Shown piece by piece: positions 7,172 to 14,759 of a stretch of DNA of 23,145 nucleotides; the first letter of the stretch is position 1; every line of letters begins with the position of its first letter. The stretch is from JAJPKE01 sp052143275. GTDB lineage: Bacteria; Chloroflexota; Ktedonobacteria; Ktedonobacterales; JADMIN01. The stretch is from assembly GCA_052143275.1 (NCBI GenBank), contig JBKQTH010000373.1, positions 1 to 23,145 on the forward strand, written 5' to 3'. The notes beneath the pieces were generated by a model. The model made no database searches. It was not told the origin of the DNA and saw only the letters and a program-made list of their open reading frames with translations. Made by a program: the position numbers and the translations under genes.

Positions 7172-7389
7172 CCATCGCCCAGCGCAGCGTCCATAGCATC
7201 TGCCGCCTGTTGCTGCATGTGCGGCGTCACATGGCTATACAGCTGGAGGGTGATCGCGATACGCGCATGCCCGAGCATCTCCGAGACAATATTTGGGTTG
7301 TTGCCACGTCCGAGTAACAGGGTGGCAGCCGTGTGCCGCAGGTCGTGGAAACGCATTCGAGGGAGGCCTGCCGCGCGCTGCAGTGCCAT
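7168..7389 (-). pseudogene. Tyrosine recombinase (phage-type integrase), C-terminal remnant
   Basis: The 73 codons read RMRFHDLRHTAATLLLGRG, then VSEMLGHARIAITLQLYSHV, then TPHMQQQAADAMDAALG. They contain the HxLRH box (H and R), the LGHA histidine region and the nucleophilic tyrosine (LYSHV) of the catalytic domain. A TGA stands immediately upstream of the first ATG in this frame, and the first box Arg and the DNA-binding domains are missing. This is a truncated integrase of the kind that targets tRNA genes. A closely related tail lies at 21277-21345. Confidence 0.88.
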
Positions 7390-7411
7390 AGTGATTCAGC
7401 GGCACTGTCTA

Positions 7412-8293
7412 CTACGTTGCCTTGAGCACGCTATACACGAAGTCGTGCACAACCTCGTGAAAGTGTTTACGCTCTTCCACCCAGGGGAAGTGACCTGACT
7501 CCTCGAAGACGGCGAGGTGCGCCTGCGGGATCAGTTGTGTCAGTTCTTCGGCCATCGCGACGGTCTGGATGAAATCATACCGCCCGACGATCACCAAGGT
7601 CGGCACCTGAATGCTCGGCAGCTCCGGACGCCAATCGCTGGCGAACTGCGCTGGTCCGTTTCCTTGGACGTGAGGCGCCGGGTTGATGGTGAGGGAGGAC
7701 TGACGTGCTTGAAACGCTTGGACCTCCGGCGTCAGGCTCGCGAAATAGAACGGGAAGACCGCCTGGAAGTTTGCCGCTGCCTGTGCCGGTGTGATGTCGG
7801 GACTGTCTTCCTCCATGAGGGCGTCGTGTGCTGCGGCGAACCACGCCTGATCAGCGTAGCGACGGACCGCCATCTCCGGATCCCAGTCAGCCACCGCCAA
7901 CCCCCGCGCCGCGGTACCCACCAGGATCAGGGCACCAACTCCAGCAGGGTAGTCCAGCGCGTAGCGTTGGGCGATCCAGCCGCCGTGCGAATGTCCGAGT
8001 ACAAACGGCCGCTCCAGGCCAAGATGCTGGCGCAGCGTCTCCACGTCGCGGGCATACGCCGACAGGCTCCAGTCACCCTCAGGGGGGAAGCGAGAGAGCC
8101 CTGCGCCGCGCGGATGCAACACCACCAGGGTCACGGTATCATCGATACCGCCCAGGTCTTCCAAATAGCGAGGGTCCATGCCTGGGCCGCCTCCCAACCA
8201 GATGCAGGCGGGTCCGGCTCCAAAGATCGAGTAGTGGAGCGTGCCCTCTCCGGTCGAGAGGTCGTCTTCACCAGTGCTGAGCGTAATCGCCAT
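7412..8293 (-). CDS. Alpha/beta hydrolase, proline iminopeptidase-like (S33 type)
   Basis: This 293-residue cytoplasmic enzyme has an alpha/beta-hydrolase fold. It shows a GGGPG oxyanion region (34-38; S33 peptidases have HGGPG), HPRGAGLS, the nucleophile elbow GHSHGG with Ser102, acid Asp240 (VGRYDF) and His268 (ESGHFPW). The triad is complete, so it is probably active. The GGPG signature points toward proline iminopeptidases or related amidases and esterases, but the substrate cannot be read from sequence. The start ATG 8293 is fixed by AGGAGG six or seven bases upstream, although the frame remains open to 8362. It lies between mobile-element remnants, ending 23 bases from the integrase tail. 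Confidence 0.9.
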   Translation of the reverse strand: MAITLSTGEDDLSTGEGTLHYSIFGAGPACIWLGGGPGMDPRYLEDLGGIDDTVTLVVLHPRGAGLSRFPPEGDWSLSAYARDVETLRQHLGLERPFVLGHSHGGWIAQRYALDYPAGVGALILVGTAARGLAVADWDPEMAVRRYADQAWFAAAHDALMEEDSPDITPAQAAANFQAVFPFYFASLTPEVQAFQARQSSLTINPAPHVQGNGPAQFASDWRPELPSIQVPTLVIVGRYDFIQTVAMAEELTQLIPQAHLAVFEESGHFPWVEERKHFHEVVHDFVYSVLKAT

Positions 8294-8468
8294 TTGGAAC
8301 CTCCTGCGGTTATTCTCTGGATGCTCCCATCCCGCTTGAGTGATGTGACGTCCACTCCGCATCGAAGGATGCTCAAGGCACCCAGATCGTCTCTCTGCTC
8401 AGTATAGACAACCCTTGCCAGCTGGTGCTAGTCGAGATACCACCGGAGCGTCTGCAGGCAGGTCCGAG

Positions 8469-8745
8469 TCACTTGACCACAATGATAGAGTCACTGAGGT
8501 CGACTCGCTCCAGGCGCACGTTTGGCACCTTGTCATGTGCGGCGCGACCCAACTGTTCCGAATAGCCAGTCAACACCAGCGATGTCGATCTCTTGGTGGT
8601 CTTCGATACGGAGGATGAAGCTATCGCCATCCACCAAGGCGAAGAACTCTTTCGTATCCTTGGCATGGCCTACGATGGGCGGTCGGTCCACTTCCTCCAC
8701 CACTAGCCAACGTACGCCATCGCACGGTACAAGCAGACTCTAAAG
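8469..8745 (-). pseudogene. Broken small gene (frameshifted), family unknown
   Basis: Reading leftward from about 8745, one frame gives VRWLVVEEVDRPPIVGHAKD, then TKEFFALVDGDSFILRIEDH, and QEIDIAG. The +1 frame then continues naturally as LVLTGYSEQLGRAAHDKVPN and VRLERVDLSDSIIVVK to the TGA at 8469-8471. The join is near 8580, and no single frame covers both halves. There is also no ATG in frame at the left end of the protein. This looks like one small protein of about 90 residues broken by a one-base change. A programmed frameshift is possible, but no slippery heptamer is evident. Confidence 0.5.
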
Positions 8746-8790
8746 CAACCAGCAAACGAGCACGGAAGGGTGATCCTACCTACCAGCCTG

Positions 8791-8890
8791 ACACCAACCC
8801 GGGCAACTTTGAGCGAACTCCGGCGAACTGAAAACTTTGCCAAGTGCCCATGAATTCAGCATTCGCGGACTACAGTGAACGCTCGCGGAC
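8791..8890. repeat. Phased direct repeats, partial attachment-site-like module
   Basis: Bases 8791-8828 align without gaps to the left part of the 275-bp modules (about 22617-22651). Two CGAAC motifs start at 8814 and 8824. A second cluster follows with CGGAC at 8866, TGAAC at 8876 and CGGAC at 8886, again exactly ten bases apart. No tRNA half follows here. The second cluster overlaps the end of the TnpB remnant. Confidence 0.65.
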
Positions 8891-9211
8891 ACCAGCTACC
8901 GAATCGGTCCGCCAGACCAGGCCCGTCGCATTGCTCTTGCCTTCCACTGTATCCAGCTGGTTCCTTCCCTTAAAGCGCACCCGCTTGGCCTGCCCGAAAG
9001 CTATGCTCAGCACCGCTCGATAGGCACGGGTAGCGAGCTGTTGGCACACCGGCGCATCCAGGTGCTCCTCGATCCAGTGGGAGGCATGCCGACAGTCTTT
9101 GGCATACTGCTGCAGCGCTGCCTCGGTGCAGCCCCGCGCCCTCCGAGGGGAATGACGCGACCTCGCCGTCGGGAGAGGCAGCTTCCGCGCCAGCGCCGCC
9201 AGTTCCCGGCG
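8870..9211 (-). pseudogene. TnpB-type (IS200/IS605 family) protein remnant
   Basis: The frame reads RRELAALARKLPLP, TEAALQQYAKDCRHASHWIE, QQLATRAYRAVLSIAFG, AKRVRFKGRNQLDTVEGKSN and ATGLVW before a TAG at 8870-8872. This is the N-proximal region of TnpB-like proteins: an RRELAALARKL helix, then VRFK..G.LDSVEGK.N.TGL. The RuvC catalytic motifs and zinc ribbon are absent. An in-frame TAG at 9212-9214 cuts the upstream side, and the frame beyond it to 9484 does not look like TnpB. Only about 113 codons of the family remain, so it is a dead fragment. Confidence 0.65.
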
Positions 9212-9214
9212 CTA

Positions 9215-9444
9215 GCGCGCTGGGTGCGGCTGCCTCCACTGGCCACAGGGACTGTTGGCCAGCGGTTCCAGCAGAGCGAGCGGGGTGGCTGCGATGGGTA
9301 GCCATGGACGGGTGCTCGTCCTTTCTGGGCCAGATGAAGGAGAACAGATGTTCTTGGTCCCCAGTCTACCTGAAGAGACGCGGTGTGTCAAGTCGCGTCT
9401 CCCAAGGGTGCCGGCGTGGCCTGTACGGGGGATCTCTCGGTGGT
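9215..9444. other. No gene recognised
   Basis: Open frames here are low-complexity shadows. The stretch may contain the rest of the decayed TnpB neighbourhood, but I cannot support a feature. Confidence 0.35.
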
Positions 9445-9726
9445 TCACCCGTGGGGCGTGTTCATCCCCGGGATCAATCCACACGGCTTTCCGCGCCTTC
9501 CTCTGTAAAAGGTATCCTGAACGAGCACGAATCCGTGCGCAAGAGCTAGGCGTGCATGGTCATACTCGCGCACGTCACCGTCCGCGGCATTCTCAATGAG
9601 CTCCTCGCCGCTGCGAAGAACACGAGAGGCGTCACGCAACCTGCCGTCACGGTAGTAGGCAAATGCAAGCTCGCACAATCTATCTACCAGGTTGGCATAG
9701 CTCGCTGCGATGTCGGCTGATGACAC
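9445..9726 (-). CDS. Small TPR-like helical protein, possibly 3'-truncated
   Basis: This 93-residue protein starts at GTG 9726, six bases after a clear GGGAGG. Residues 1-65 form helices of tetratricopeptide character (LVDRLCELAFAYYRDGRLRD, ASRVLRSGEELIE, and HARLALAHGFVLVQDTF). The last 20 residues (GRRGKPCGLIPGMNTPHG) lose this pattern, as if the original 3' end was replaced by other DNA. The strong ribosome site and clean start argue for a real gene. Function is unknown; TPR helices usually bind proteins. It lies between the TnpB remnant and the MFS gene, in opposite orientation to the latter. Confidence 0.65.
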   Translation of the reverse strand: MSSADIAASYANLVDRLCELAFAYYRDGRLRDASRVLRSGEELIENAADGDVREYDHARLALAHGFVLVQDTFYRGRRGKPCGLIPGMNTPHG

Positions 9727-10057
9727 GATGTACCTCCCAGTTGAACAATCAAACTCTAGTATCGTGCCCTGCAGCCTCCTACGTCTAGCGACCGGGCAAA
9801 GAGATCAGCTCGCTGTAACAGTGGACAGTGGACCACTTATAGGGATCTGAGCATCTGAAGCAACGGCAGAGTAGCAGATATCCCGCCTCAGTCCATCAGC
9901 CCAAAGACGGCGTCGGGCATCACACCAGTGGCTTGAGGTGAATGCTAGTGAATCAAGGTACGTAGGAGGCAGTTCGGCACCTGCCAACCGGATTGAGTCA
10001 CCAGCGGAGGAATAGCTGATTGACACACCAAACCACCAGATCTGGAGGAGCACGTCA
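9727..10057. other. Divergent intergenic region
   Basis: It holds the regulatory regions of the 9726 gene and the MFS gene. A short direct repeat (CAGTGGACAGTGGACCA, about 9818-9834) and a TTGACA-like hexamer near 10019-10024 are visible, but no full promoter can be assigned. No gene is seen. Confidence 0.4.
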
Positions 10058-11350
10058 TTGGTCATAAACAGCACTTTTCACACTGTTGCTGCAAGACTGA
10101 AATCATTGGTATTTCCACCGCATGCGGTGCCTGGATCGACGCTGTATGCGGCATCCACTTTGGCAGCTGCTGTGGGGCGTGGACTCTGGCTGCCGTTCTC
10201 CCTGTTGTACTTCCACCTCGTGGTTGGGCTGCCTTTACCGCTGGTCGGAGCTGGTTTGACCGGGGCAGGGATTGTGGGGTTGCTGCTCACACCAGTCGCA
10301 GGAAGTTTGGTTGATCATTTTGGCGCTCGCCCGCTTTTCATTGCCAGCTTTGCTGGTGTCGGAGTTGGCTCGCTCGTGTACCTGGGCGCCCACTCCTTCT
10401 CGCTGTTTCTAGTGGGCGCCATCGTGATCTCCAGTGCCTTGTCCTTTAACATGCCAGCGGGTACCGCGTATGTTGCCGAGTTGTTTCCCCCGGAGGACCG
10501 CGACTGGTGGTTTGGCTTCGACCGATCGGCAATGAATCTAGGTTTGAGTGTAGGGGTGCTACTGTCCGGCTGGGTCGCCAGTGTGGGAGGGACCAGTGCG
10601 TACCACTGGCTCCTGTTCGTGAGCGCACTAGGCTACTTCGTCACCGGTGTGCTTATCCTGGCCATCCCGGCGAGTCCCTTCCGAAGGGCAACGTCGAAGC
10701 AGATCGAGAAACCACTGAGCTACATCACCGTCCTGCGTGACCGACCCTTTCTCGGCTTTATCGCGACCCAGGCCACGCTCTTTCTCAGCTTTGCGGTGTT
10801 AGAAGTCGCCCTGCCACCGTTTCTCGTCGAGAACCTGCACGCTCCAGCCTGGGGATTTAGCTTGCTTTTTACGCTCAATACCATCATGGTCGTGGTCTTG
10901 CAGGTTCCACTCATGCACCTGCTTGGCAGAATGCGGCGCACACGAGGTATCGTTGCCGGGGGCCTCAGCTACGCCTTCTCGTACCTGCTCTTCGCCGCTG
11001 TAGTGGGGGTGCCTCGGGCCCTGTTGATGCCTGCCCTGGTGCTGACGATGATTATTTACACCCTGGCAGAGATGTTCCTCTCGCCCACCTCGTACAGCCT
11101 TGCTCTTGCGCTGGCACCTGAGCGGGCGCGTGGACGCTACCTGGCGGTCGTAAGTCTCGGTGGCTCGCTAGCATTTACTGTGGCCCCGGCCTTATTCACT
11201 TTTCTCTTAACACTCAGCTCCTCATTGTTCTGGCTCATGTTGGCCGGAATTACTACCGCTGCCGCGCTGGGAGTGCTGCTCCTGGAACGCTGGCTTCCAC
11301 CACACAGTCTACGATCTGCAAGACAAGAACCCGAAGCACAAGAAAGCTAG
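10058..11350 (+). CDS. Major facilitator superfamily transporter
   Basis: This 430-residue inner-membrane protein has about twelve hydrophobic segments arranged as two six-helix halves with a charged central loop (ASPFRRATSKQIEKPLSY, about residues 208-225). The loop between helices 2 and 3, GSLVDHFGARPLF, matches MFS motif A (GxLxDrxGrR). It resembles MFS multidrug or sugar efflux proteins, but no substrate residue can be named. The start is TTG at 10058, not an ATG: GGAGGAG at 10044-10050 sits seven bases before it. It appears to be a single-gene unit. Confidence 0.92.
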   Translation: MVINSTFHTVAARLKSLVFPPHAVPGSTLYAASTLAAAVGRGLWLPFSLLYFHLVVGLPLPLVGAGLTGAGIVGLLLTPVAGSLVDHFGARPLFIASFAGVGVGSLVYLGAHSFSLFLVGAIVISSALSFNMPAGTAYVAELFPPEDRDWWFGFDRSAMNLGLSVGVLLSGWVASVGGTSAYHWLLFVSALGYFVTGVLILAIPASPFRRATSKQIEKPLSYITVLRDRPFLGFIATQATLFLSFAVLEVALPPFLVENLHAPAWGFSLLFTLNTIMVVVLQVPLMHLLGRMRRTRGIVAGGLSYAFSYLLFAAVVGVPRALLMPALVLTMIIYTLAEMFLSPTSYSLALALAPERARGRYLAVVSLGGSLAFTVAPALFTFLLTLSSSLFWLMLAGITTAAALGVLLLERWLPPHSLRSARQEPEAQES

Positions 11351-11467
11351 CAACTGGTCGTGGAAGAGCTGGTCATGCTCCATGACTAGCCATGGCCATG
11401 AACCCCGAGCTCTGTGGTAGGTAGGTTCGACTCGCATGCCCTTCTGCCAACGAGCCGTTCCCTTCGG

Positions 11468-11934
11468 TTACTGTGTGGGCATCCCCAGGCGTCGGGCAAT
11501 GCTGGGCGGCGTCGGATACAGGCGTTCGTGAGGCAGCTGCCTTTGTACGCGGCTCGCTTCACCAGCCTGGAGGAGCTGAGCTGATAGAGTTTGTGAGCCA
11601 ACGGTGTCACATCTTGGATCTCAACCGTCCACTCATGCACATACCGGCTGATGATGTGGCGGGACAAGCCCACCTGGATGCTCTTATGGGGCAAGCTTTT
11701 GCCCTGGATGCTCCGTTCCGGGTCCCATTGCACGACCACCGCCGCCTGATCCAACTGCTCGCGCCAGTCGGCTGCGCTCTGGTACACCCCAGGTAGCGGC
11801 GCGCTGAGAACCGCCACAGAGAGTGCTTCCTCCCAGCCTTTCCGCGTGATGCGGATCGCCAGCACCCGCTCTTGGCCCGGTTTGTGGGCCTAGTTGCTGC
11901 GTTCCATCATCCAGAGAAAGGAAAGGGAAGAGGG
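11468..11934 (-). pseudogene. DUF4291 protein, broken by truncation, nonsense and frameshift
   Basis: The minus strand reads SFLWMMERSN, a TAG (11890-11892), then AHKPGQERVLAIRITRKGWE, VVVQWDPER, SIQVGLSRHIISRYVHEW and VEIQDVTPLAHKLY. These are the landmarks of DUF4291, in which FLWMM.RS.W..K.GQERVL is usual, so the TAG most simply replaces a Trp codon (TGG). After LVKRAAYK (about 11537) the family ending continues only in another frame as QLPHERLYPTPP, then IARRLGM, to a TAA at 11468-11470. The N-terminal third is missing: upstream of SFLWMM the sequence no longer fits. It carries three independent lesions, so it is clearly non-functional. Confidence 0.82.
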
Positions 11935-11964
11935 TTGAGTGAGTGATTTCCGACGGGGTACACT
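11935..11964 (+). promoter_or_regulatory. Sigma-70-like promoter for the DUF2283 unit
   Basis: TTGAGT (11935-11940) and TACACT (11959-11964) are separated by 18 bases. Transcription would start near 11971, about 37 bases before the first ATG (12008). This is a prediction from consensus only. Confidence 0.45.
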
Positions 11965-12007
11965 ACAGACCAGTAGGTCCCATCTGTTTTCCCACAGGAG
12001 ATCGCAT

Positions 12008-12052
12008 ATGGCGAATATTGCGCTCTCTAAGCATGCCCAGGACGTCACATGA
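12008..12052 (+). pseudogene. 14-codon mini-ORF before DUF2283, possibly a collapsed DUF4258-type gene
   Basis: An ATG at 12008 lies eight or so bases after AGGAGA and encodes MANIALSKHAQDVT. It stops at TGA 12050-12052, inside the next gene's ATG (ATGA). DUF2283 genes are often preceded by a DUF4258 gene whose N-terminus reads like LSKHA..RM.ERGI. The mini-ORF keeps such a beginning and the overlapping stop, so an in-frame or near-in-frame deletion of the body is plausible. It could also serve as a leader peptide coupling translation to DUF2283. Confidence 0.45.
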
Positions 12053-12249
12053 AACTGCGGATAGATCGAGAGAGTGATGCGCTGTACTTCCGTCTTGATG
12101 ACTCCGAGATTGTGGAGTCTGAAGAAGTACAGCCAGGCGTTATCCTCGACTTCAACGAGCGTGGCCAGGTGGTCGGCATCGAGATGCTCCACATCAGCGA
12201 GCGCGTCGATGCGAGCAAACTACAGTCACTGCAATTCGAAACGGCCTAA
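12049..12249 (+). CDS. DUF2283 family protein
   Basis: This is a 66-residue protein with the full DUF2283 pattern: a first strand MKLRIDRESDALYFRL, then VESEEVQPGVILDFNERG.VVGIEML, and a short C-terminal helix SERVDASKLQ. Family members are small beta-rich proteins of unknown biochemical role, often in two-gene units that look like toxin-antitoxin modules. The start ATG overlaps the stop of the upstream mini-ORF. No toxin-like partner survives intact here. Confidence 0.88.
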   Translation: MKLRIDRESDALYFRLDDSEIVESEEVQPGVILDFNERGQVVGIEMLHISERVDASKLQSLQFETA

Positions 12250-12353
12250 GTCTGCGAAGGCCCGGAATCATCGAGGTTATAGGGGCTGGCGAGCTTAGCA
12301 CCTGCACTTCACATTCTCCTCAAAGCCTGGAAGTGGCTCCTCGAAATCATCGC

Positions 12354-13595
12354 TCAAAGCCCTGCCGGGATGCTCCGATGCTCGCTGGGCTGGACCTCGT
12401 CCAGCGGCTCGCCCGCCGCGATGCGCTCGAAGCAGAAGGGAGTCAAGTCGATCGTGCGGTAGGCGCCGGTGCTCAACAACTCAGCAATGCCCCGCGCGGC
12501 CGCCGGCGCATGCATCACGCCGTGGCCGCTGAAGCCACAGGCGAAGACGAAGTTAGCGACGGCGGGGTAGCGGCCGAGGATAGCATTCTGGTCGAACGTG
12601 TTGAAGTCGTAGTGGCCCGCCCAGGCCCGCACCAGCTCCACGCGTTCGAAGCCCCGCACCCGCCGCGCCAGGGCCGGGCGTAGCACCTCCTCGAAGAGCG
12701 CAACGTCCACCTCGAAGTCGGTGCTGGCTGGGTCGCGCTCGGGGGGAGGCGCGGTCATAGCCAGGAAGTCGTCGCCGTAGGGGCGCGCGTAGAGGCTGCG
12801 GCCGGCGACCGTCGGGTCGACCAGATTGGTAAAGCCGACGGGCGGGGAGGCGCAGCGGAAGACGAAGGCACAGCGCTTGCGCGCCTCCACCGGCGCGGCG
12901 ATGCCGGCCAGGCGTGCCACCGCCCCCGCGCAGCCACCCGCCGCGTCCACCACCGTCTCGGCCTCCACGCGCGTGCCATCCTCCAGCTCGACGGCAGCCA
13001 CGCGGTCCCCCGCCAGCGGCAGCCCCGTCACGCGCGCCGCGACGTAGCGCACGCCCAACGACTCCGCCTTGCGCCGCAGCGCCACCAAGGCCGCGCGGGG
13101 GTCGAACCACCCTTCGCCGCGCAGCCCCAGACACCCGGCCCCCACACCCTCCGGCTTGAGCCACGGCAGGCGGCGCACCAGCTCGTCCACCGTGAGGAAG
13201 GCGATCTCGGCGCCGGCGGCGCGCTGGCGGGCGTGCGCCGCCGCCAGGCGCTCGACTCCCTTCGGCCCGGCCAGCACGACATAGCCGCGCTCAGCGAAGG
13301 CCAGGTCCACCGCGTCGGCGCCGTCCACGCGCAACAGCTCGTCGGCATGCGTGAAGAACTCGTAGCCGAAGCGCGCCATCGCGACGTTCACGGCCAGGTT
13401 GAACTGCTGGCGGATCGCCGCCGCCGAGCGAGTCGTCGCGGAGCGCTCGTAGGCGGGGTCGGGCTCCAGTACGATGATGGAGTCTGGCCGCTGGGGCGCG
13501 GTGGCGAGGAAGTAGGCGACGCACGCGCCGACGATGCCGCCGCCCACGATGGCCACGTCGACCGCTGCGGAGCGATCCCTATCGGAACGATCCAT
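12354..13595 (-). CDS. FAD-dependent oxidoreductase, DAO family (sarcosine/glycine-oxidase type)
   Basis: This 413-residue enzyme opens with a dinucleotide-binding strand VDVAIVGGGIVGACVAYFLA (GGGIVG at 18-23) and an acidic end of strand 2 (VLEPDP). It closes with the second FAD-contacting block GHYDFNTFDQNAILGRYP...FACGFSGHGVMHAPAAARGI, typical of D-amino-acid/sarcosine oxidases and dehydrogenases. The length suits the family. The amine substrate is not predictable. I use ATG 13595; the frame is open to 13643, but the Rossmann strand follows soon after 13595. GC content is visibly higher (around 70%) than in its neighbours, and the strand bias produces many long shadow frames. This suggests separate acquisition. 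No partner subunit or amino-acid pathway gene lies nearby. Confidence 0.9.
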   Translation of the reverse strand: MDRSDRDRSAAVDVAIVGGGIVGACVAYFLATAPQRPDSIIVLEPDPAYERSATTRSAAAIRQQFNLAVNVAMARFGYEFFTHADELLRVDGADAVDLAFAERGYVVLAGPKGVERLAAAHARQRAAGAEIAFLTVDELVRRLPWLKPEGVGAGCLGLRGEGWFDPRAALVALRRKAESLGVRYVAARVTGLPLAGDRVAAVELEDGTRVEAETVVDAAGGCAGAVARLAGIAAPVEARKRCAFVFRCASPPVGFTNLVDPTVAGRSLYARPYGDDFLAMTAPPPERDPASTDFEVDVALFEEVLRPALARRVRGFERVELVRAWAGHYDFNTFDQNAILGRYPAVANFVFACGFSGHGVMHAPAAARGIAELLSTGAYRTIDLTPFCFERIAAGEPLDEVQPSEHRSIPAGL

Positions 13596-13831
13596 GGACC
13601 CTGCCCTTCGGCACCGGGATGATATCTCCCCCACGCACCCCATCTAGGCGCAAGTATAGCATGGCTGACGCCGCTTGGAGCAACCAGGTATCCCCTCTCG
13701 ATGACGTCGCCTGCACACTGGCCTTCCCACGTCACTCCTGCACTGGAATCGTGCCAGAACCGTTTCCCAAATGCCGAAAACAGAGTCGGAGCTAACCTGC
13801 ACTCTGCGTCTCTTCTCTCATGGTAAATGAG
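13596..13831. other. Upstream region of the FAD oxidoreductase
   Basis: No gene is seen. It should contain the oxidoreductase promoter. No confident hexamers could be chosen. Confidence 0.35.
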
Positions 13832-13859
13832 GAGGGCCGTGTTACTCCACTCGGCCCTC
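13832..13859. repeat. Hairpin repeat, copy B
   Basis: An 8-bp perfect stem (GAGGGCCG/CGGCCCTC) encloses a 12-base loop, TGTTACTCCACT. Stem and loop match copy A at 532-557 closely. No T-run follows, so on its own it is not a standard terminator. Confidence 0.7.
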
Positions 13860-14575
13860 AGCTTGCTCCTTCGTTTCCCAGTTACCAAGCGCGGCAGGGA
13901 TCAACGACGTGACGCTAGTGGCGACCGTGCCCAAGCGTCCGGGTCGGAACGTACCCGTCAGGTTTTTCCTCTATGTGGTTTACCCCAGGTCCGCGGAGGC
14001 AACGAGCAGCCCCGCGCCTTTTGCAGGTCCGAGGACCCAGATAGTGTAGCCACCACCCGAGCGCATGATGAGCCACGACGTATAGGGCAGATATGATGGT
14101 GAAGCAGGCGTGACACGTTCCCAGGAATGGGCTCTTGGAGCCCAGGCATAGTATCCGCTCTGCGATGCGTCCCCCCTGCGCCTGGCGTGTTAGGTGCGAC
14201 GACACTATCGTGCTGTCCCAGTTCTAACTCACTCGCGAGTCACAATGTCGAGCTGCGTTCGCTACCTGTACACACGATCCCGGGTCTTCAGATGTGCCAC
14301 GAACCAGGGACCGCATGACCAAGCTTACCCATGAGCTCACTCGACGCAATTCTGAGAGGAAACCGCAGGCACGGTGGAGGGTCGCCAACGTCCTGCTGGC
14401 GGCCCTCCCTGACTGATCTTGTGCTTGTCGGTACTCCTAGCTGATGGTGATTGCTGTACTAGGCGACTGCTTGACCGCATTCCTGCCTCCCTCGGCACCT
14501 TGCTGCGCATGCAGTCATAGCTGCCAGTTGTCCCGCGCCAACGTGCCCGGTGCAGCCTCCGCTCCTGCTCACTCT
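13860..14575. other. Long gene-poor stretch
   Basis: No gene is supported. A minus-strand frame at 13915-14205 contains a membrane-like piece (CFTIISALYVVAHHALGWW) but has no ribosome site or family match. An 11-bp imperfect hairpin (GGAGGGTCGCC at 14376-14386 with GGCGGCCCTCC at 14398-14408) is present without a T-run. Confidence 0.4.
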
Positions 14576-14730
14576 GACCCTAGCGCCCGCCGGCTCCCCT
14601 TCAAGGCCGCGCCCTTCGCTCTGTTCCGGGCGCCGCTTCGCGGCAGCCTTGACGTGGCCCCCATCTGGGCGCTTTTCCGGGTTGCGAGCCGAGCGGGGCT
14701 GACCTCGCCGACCCAGCGGCCTGAACTCGG
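14576..14730. repeat. Dispersed non-coding repeat, copy 2
   Basis: This is the second copy of the element at 1680-1850, in direct orientation. It keeps GACCCTAGCGCCC, CGGCTCCCC.TCAAGGCC, CGGCAGCCTTGACGTGGCCCC and a C-rich right end. It is about 16 bases shorter in the middle. It ends 30 bases from the stop of the PQQ-like gene. Confidence 0.85.
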
Positions 14731-14759
14731 CACCTCTGACAGACGATGGAGCCGCTGTG

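Noticed and set aside
9805..10074. Minus-strand frame of 89 codons
   Set aside because: It has no ribosome site, an odd composition, and overlaps the start region of the MFS gene.
12553..13524. Several long frames overlapping the FAD oxidoreductase
   Set aside because: They are shadows produced by very high GC; only one frame carries the Rossmann motif and family blocks.
13915..14205. Minus-strand 96-codon frame with a membrane-like piece
   Set aside because: There is no ribosome site, no family match and weak coding character.
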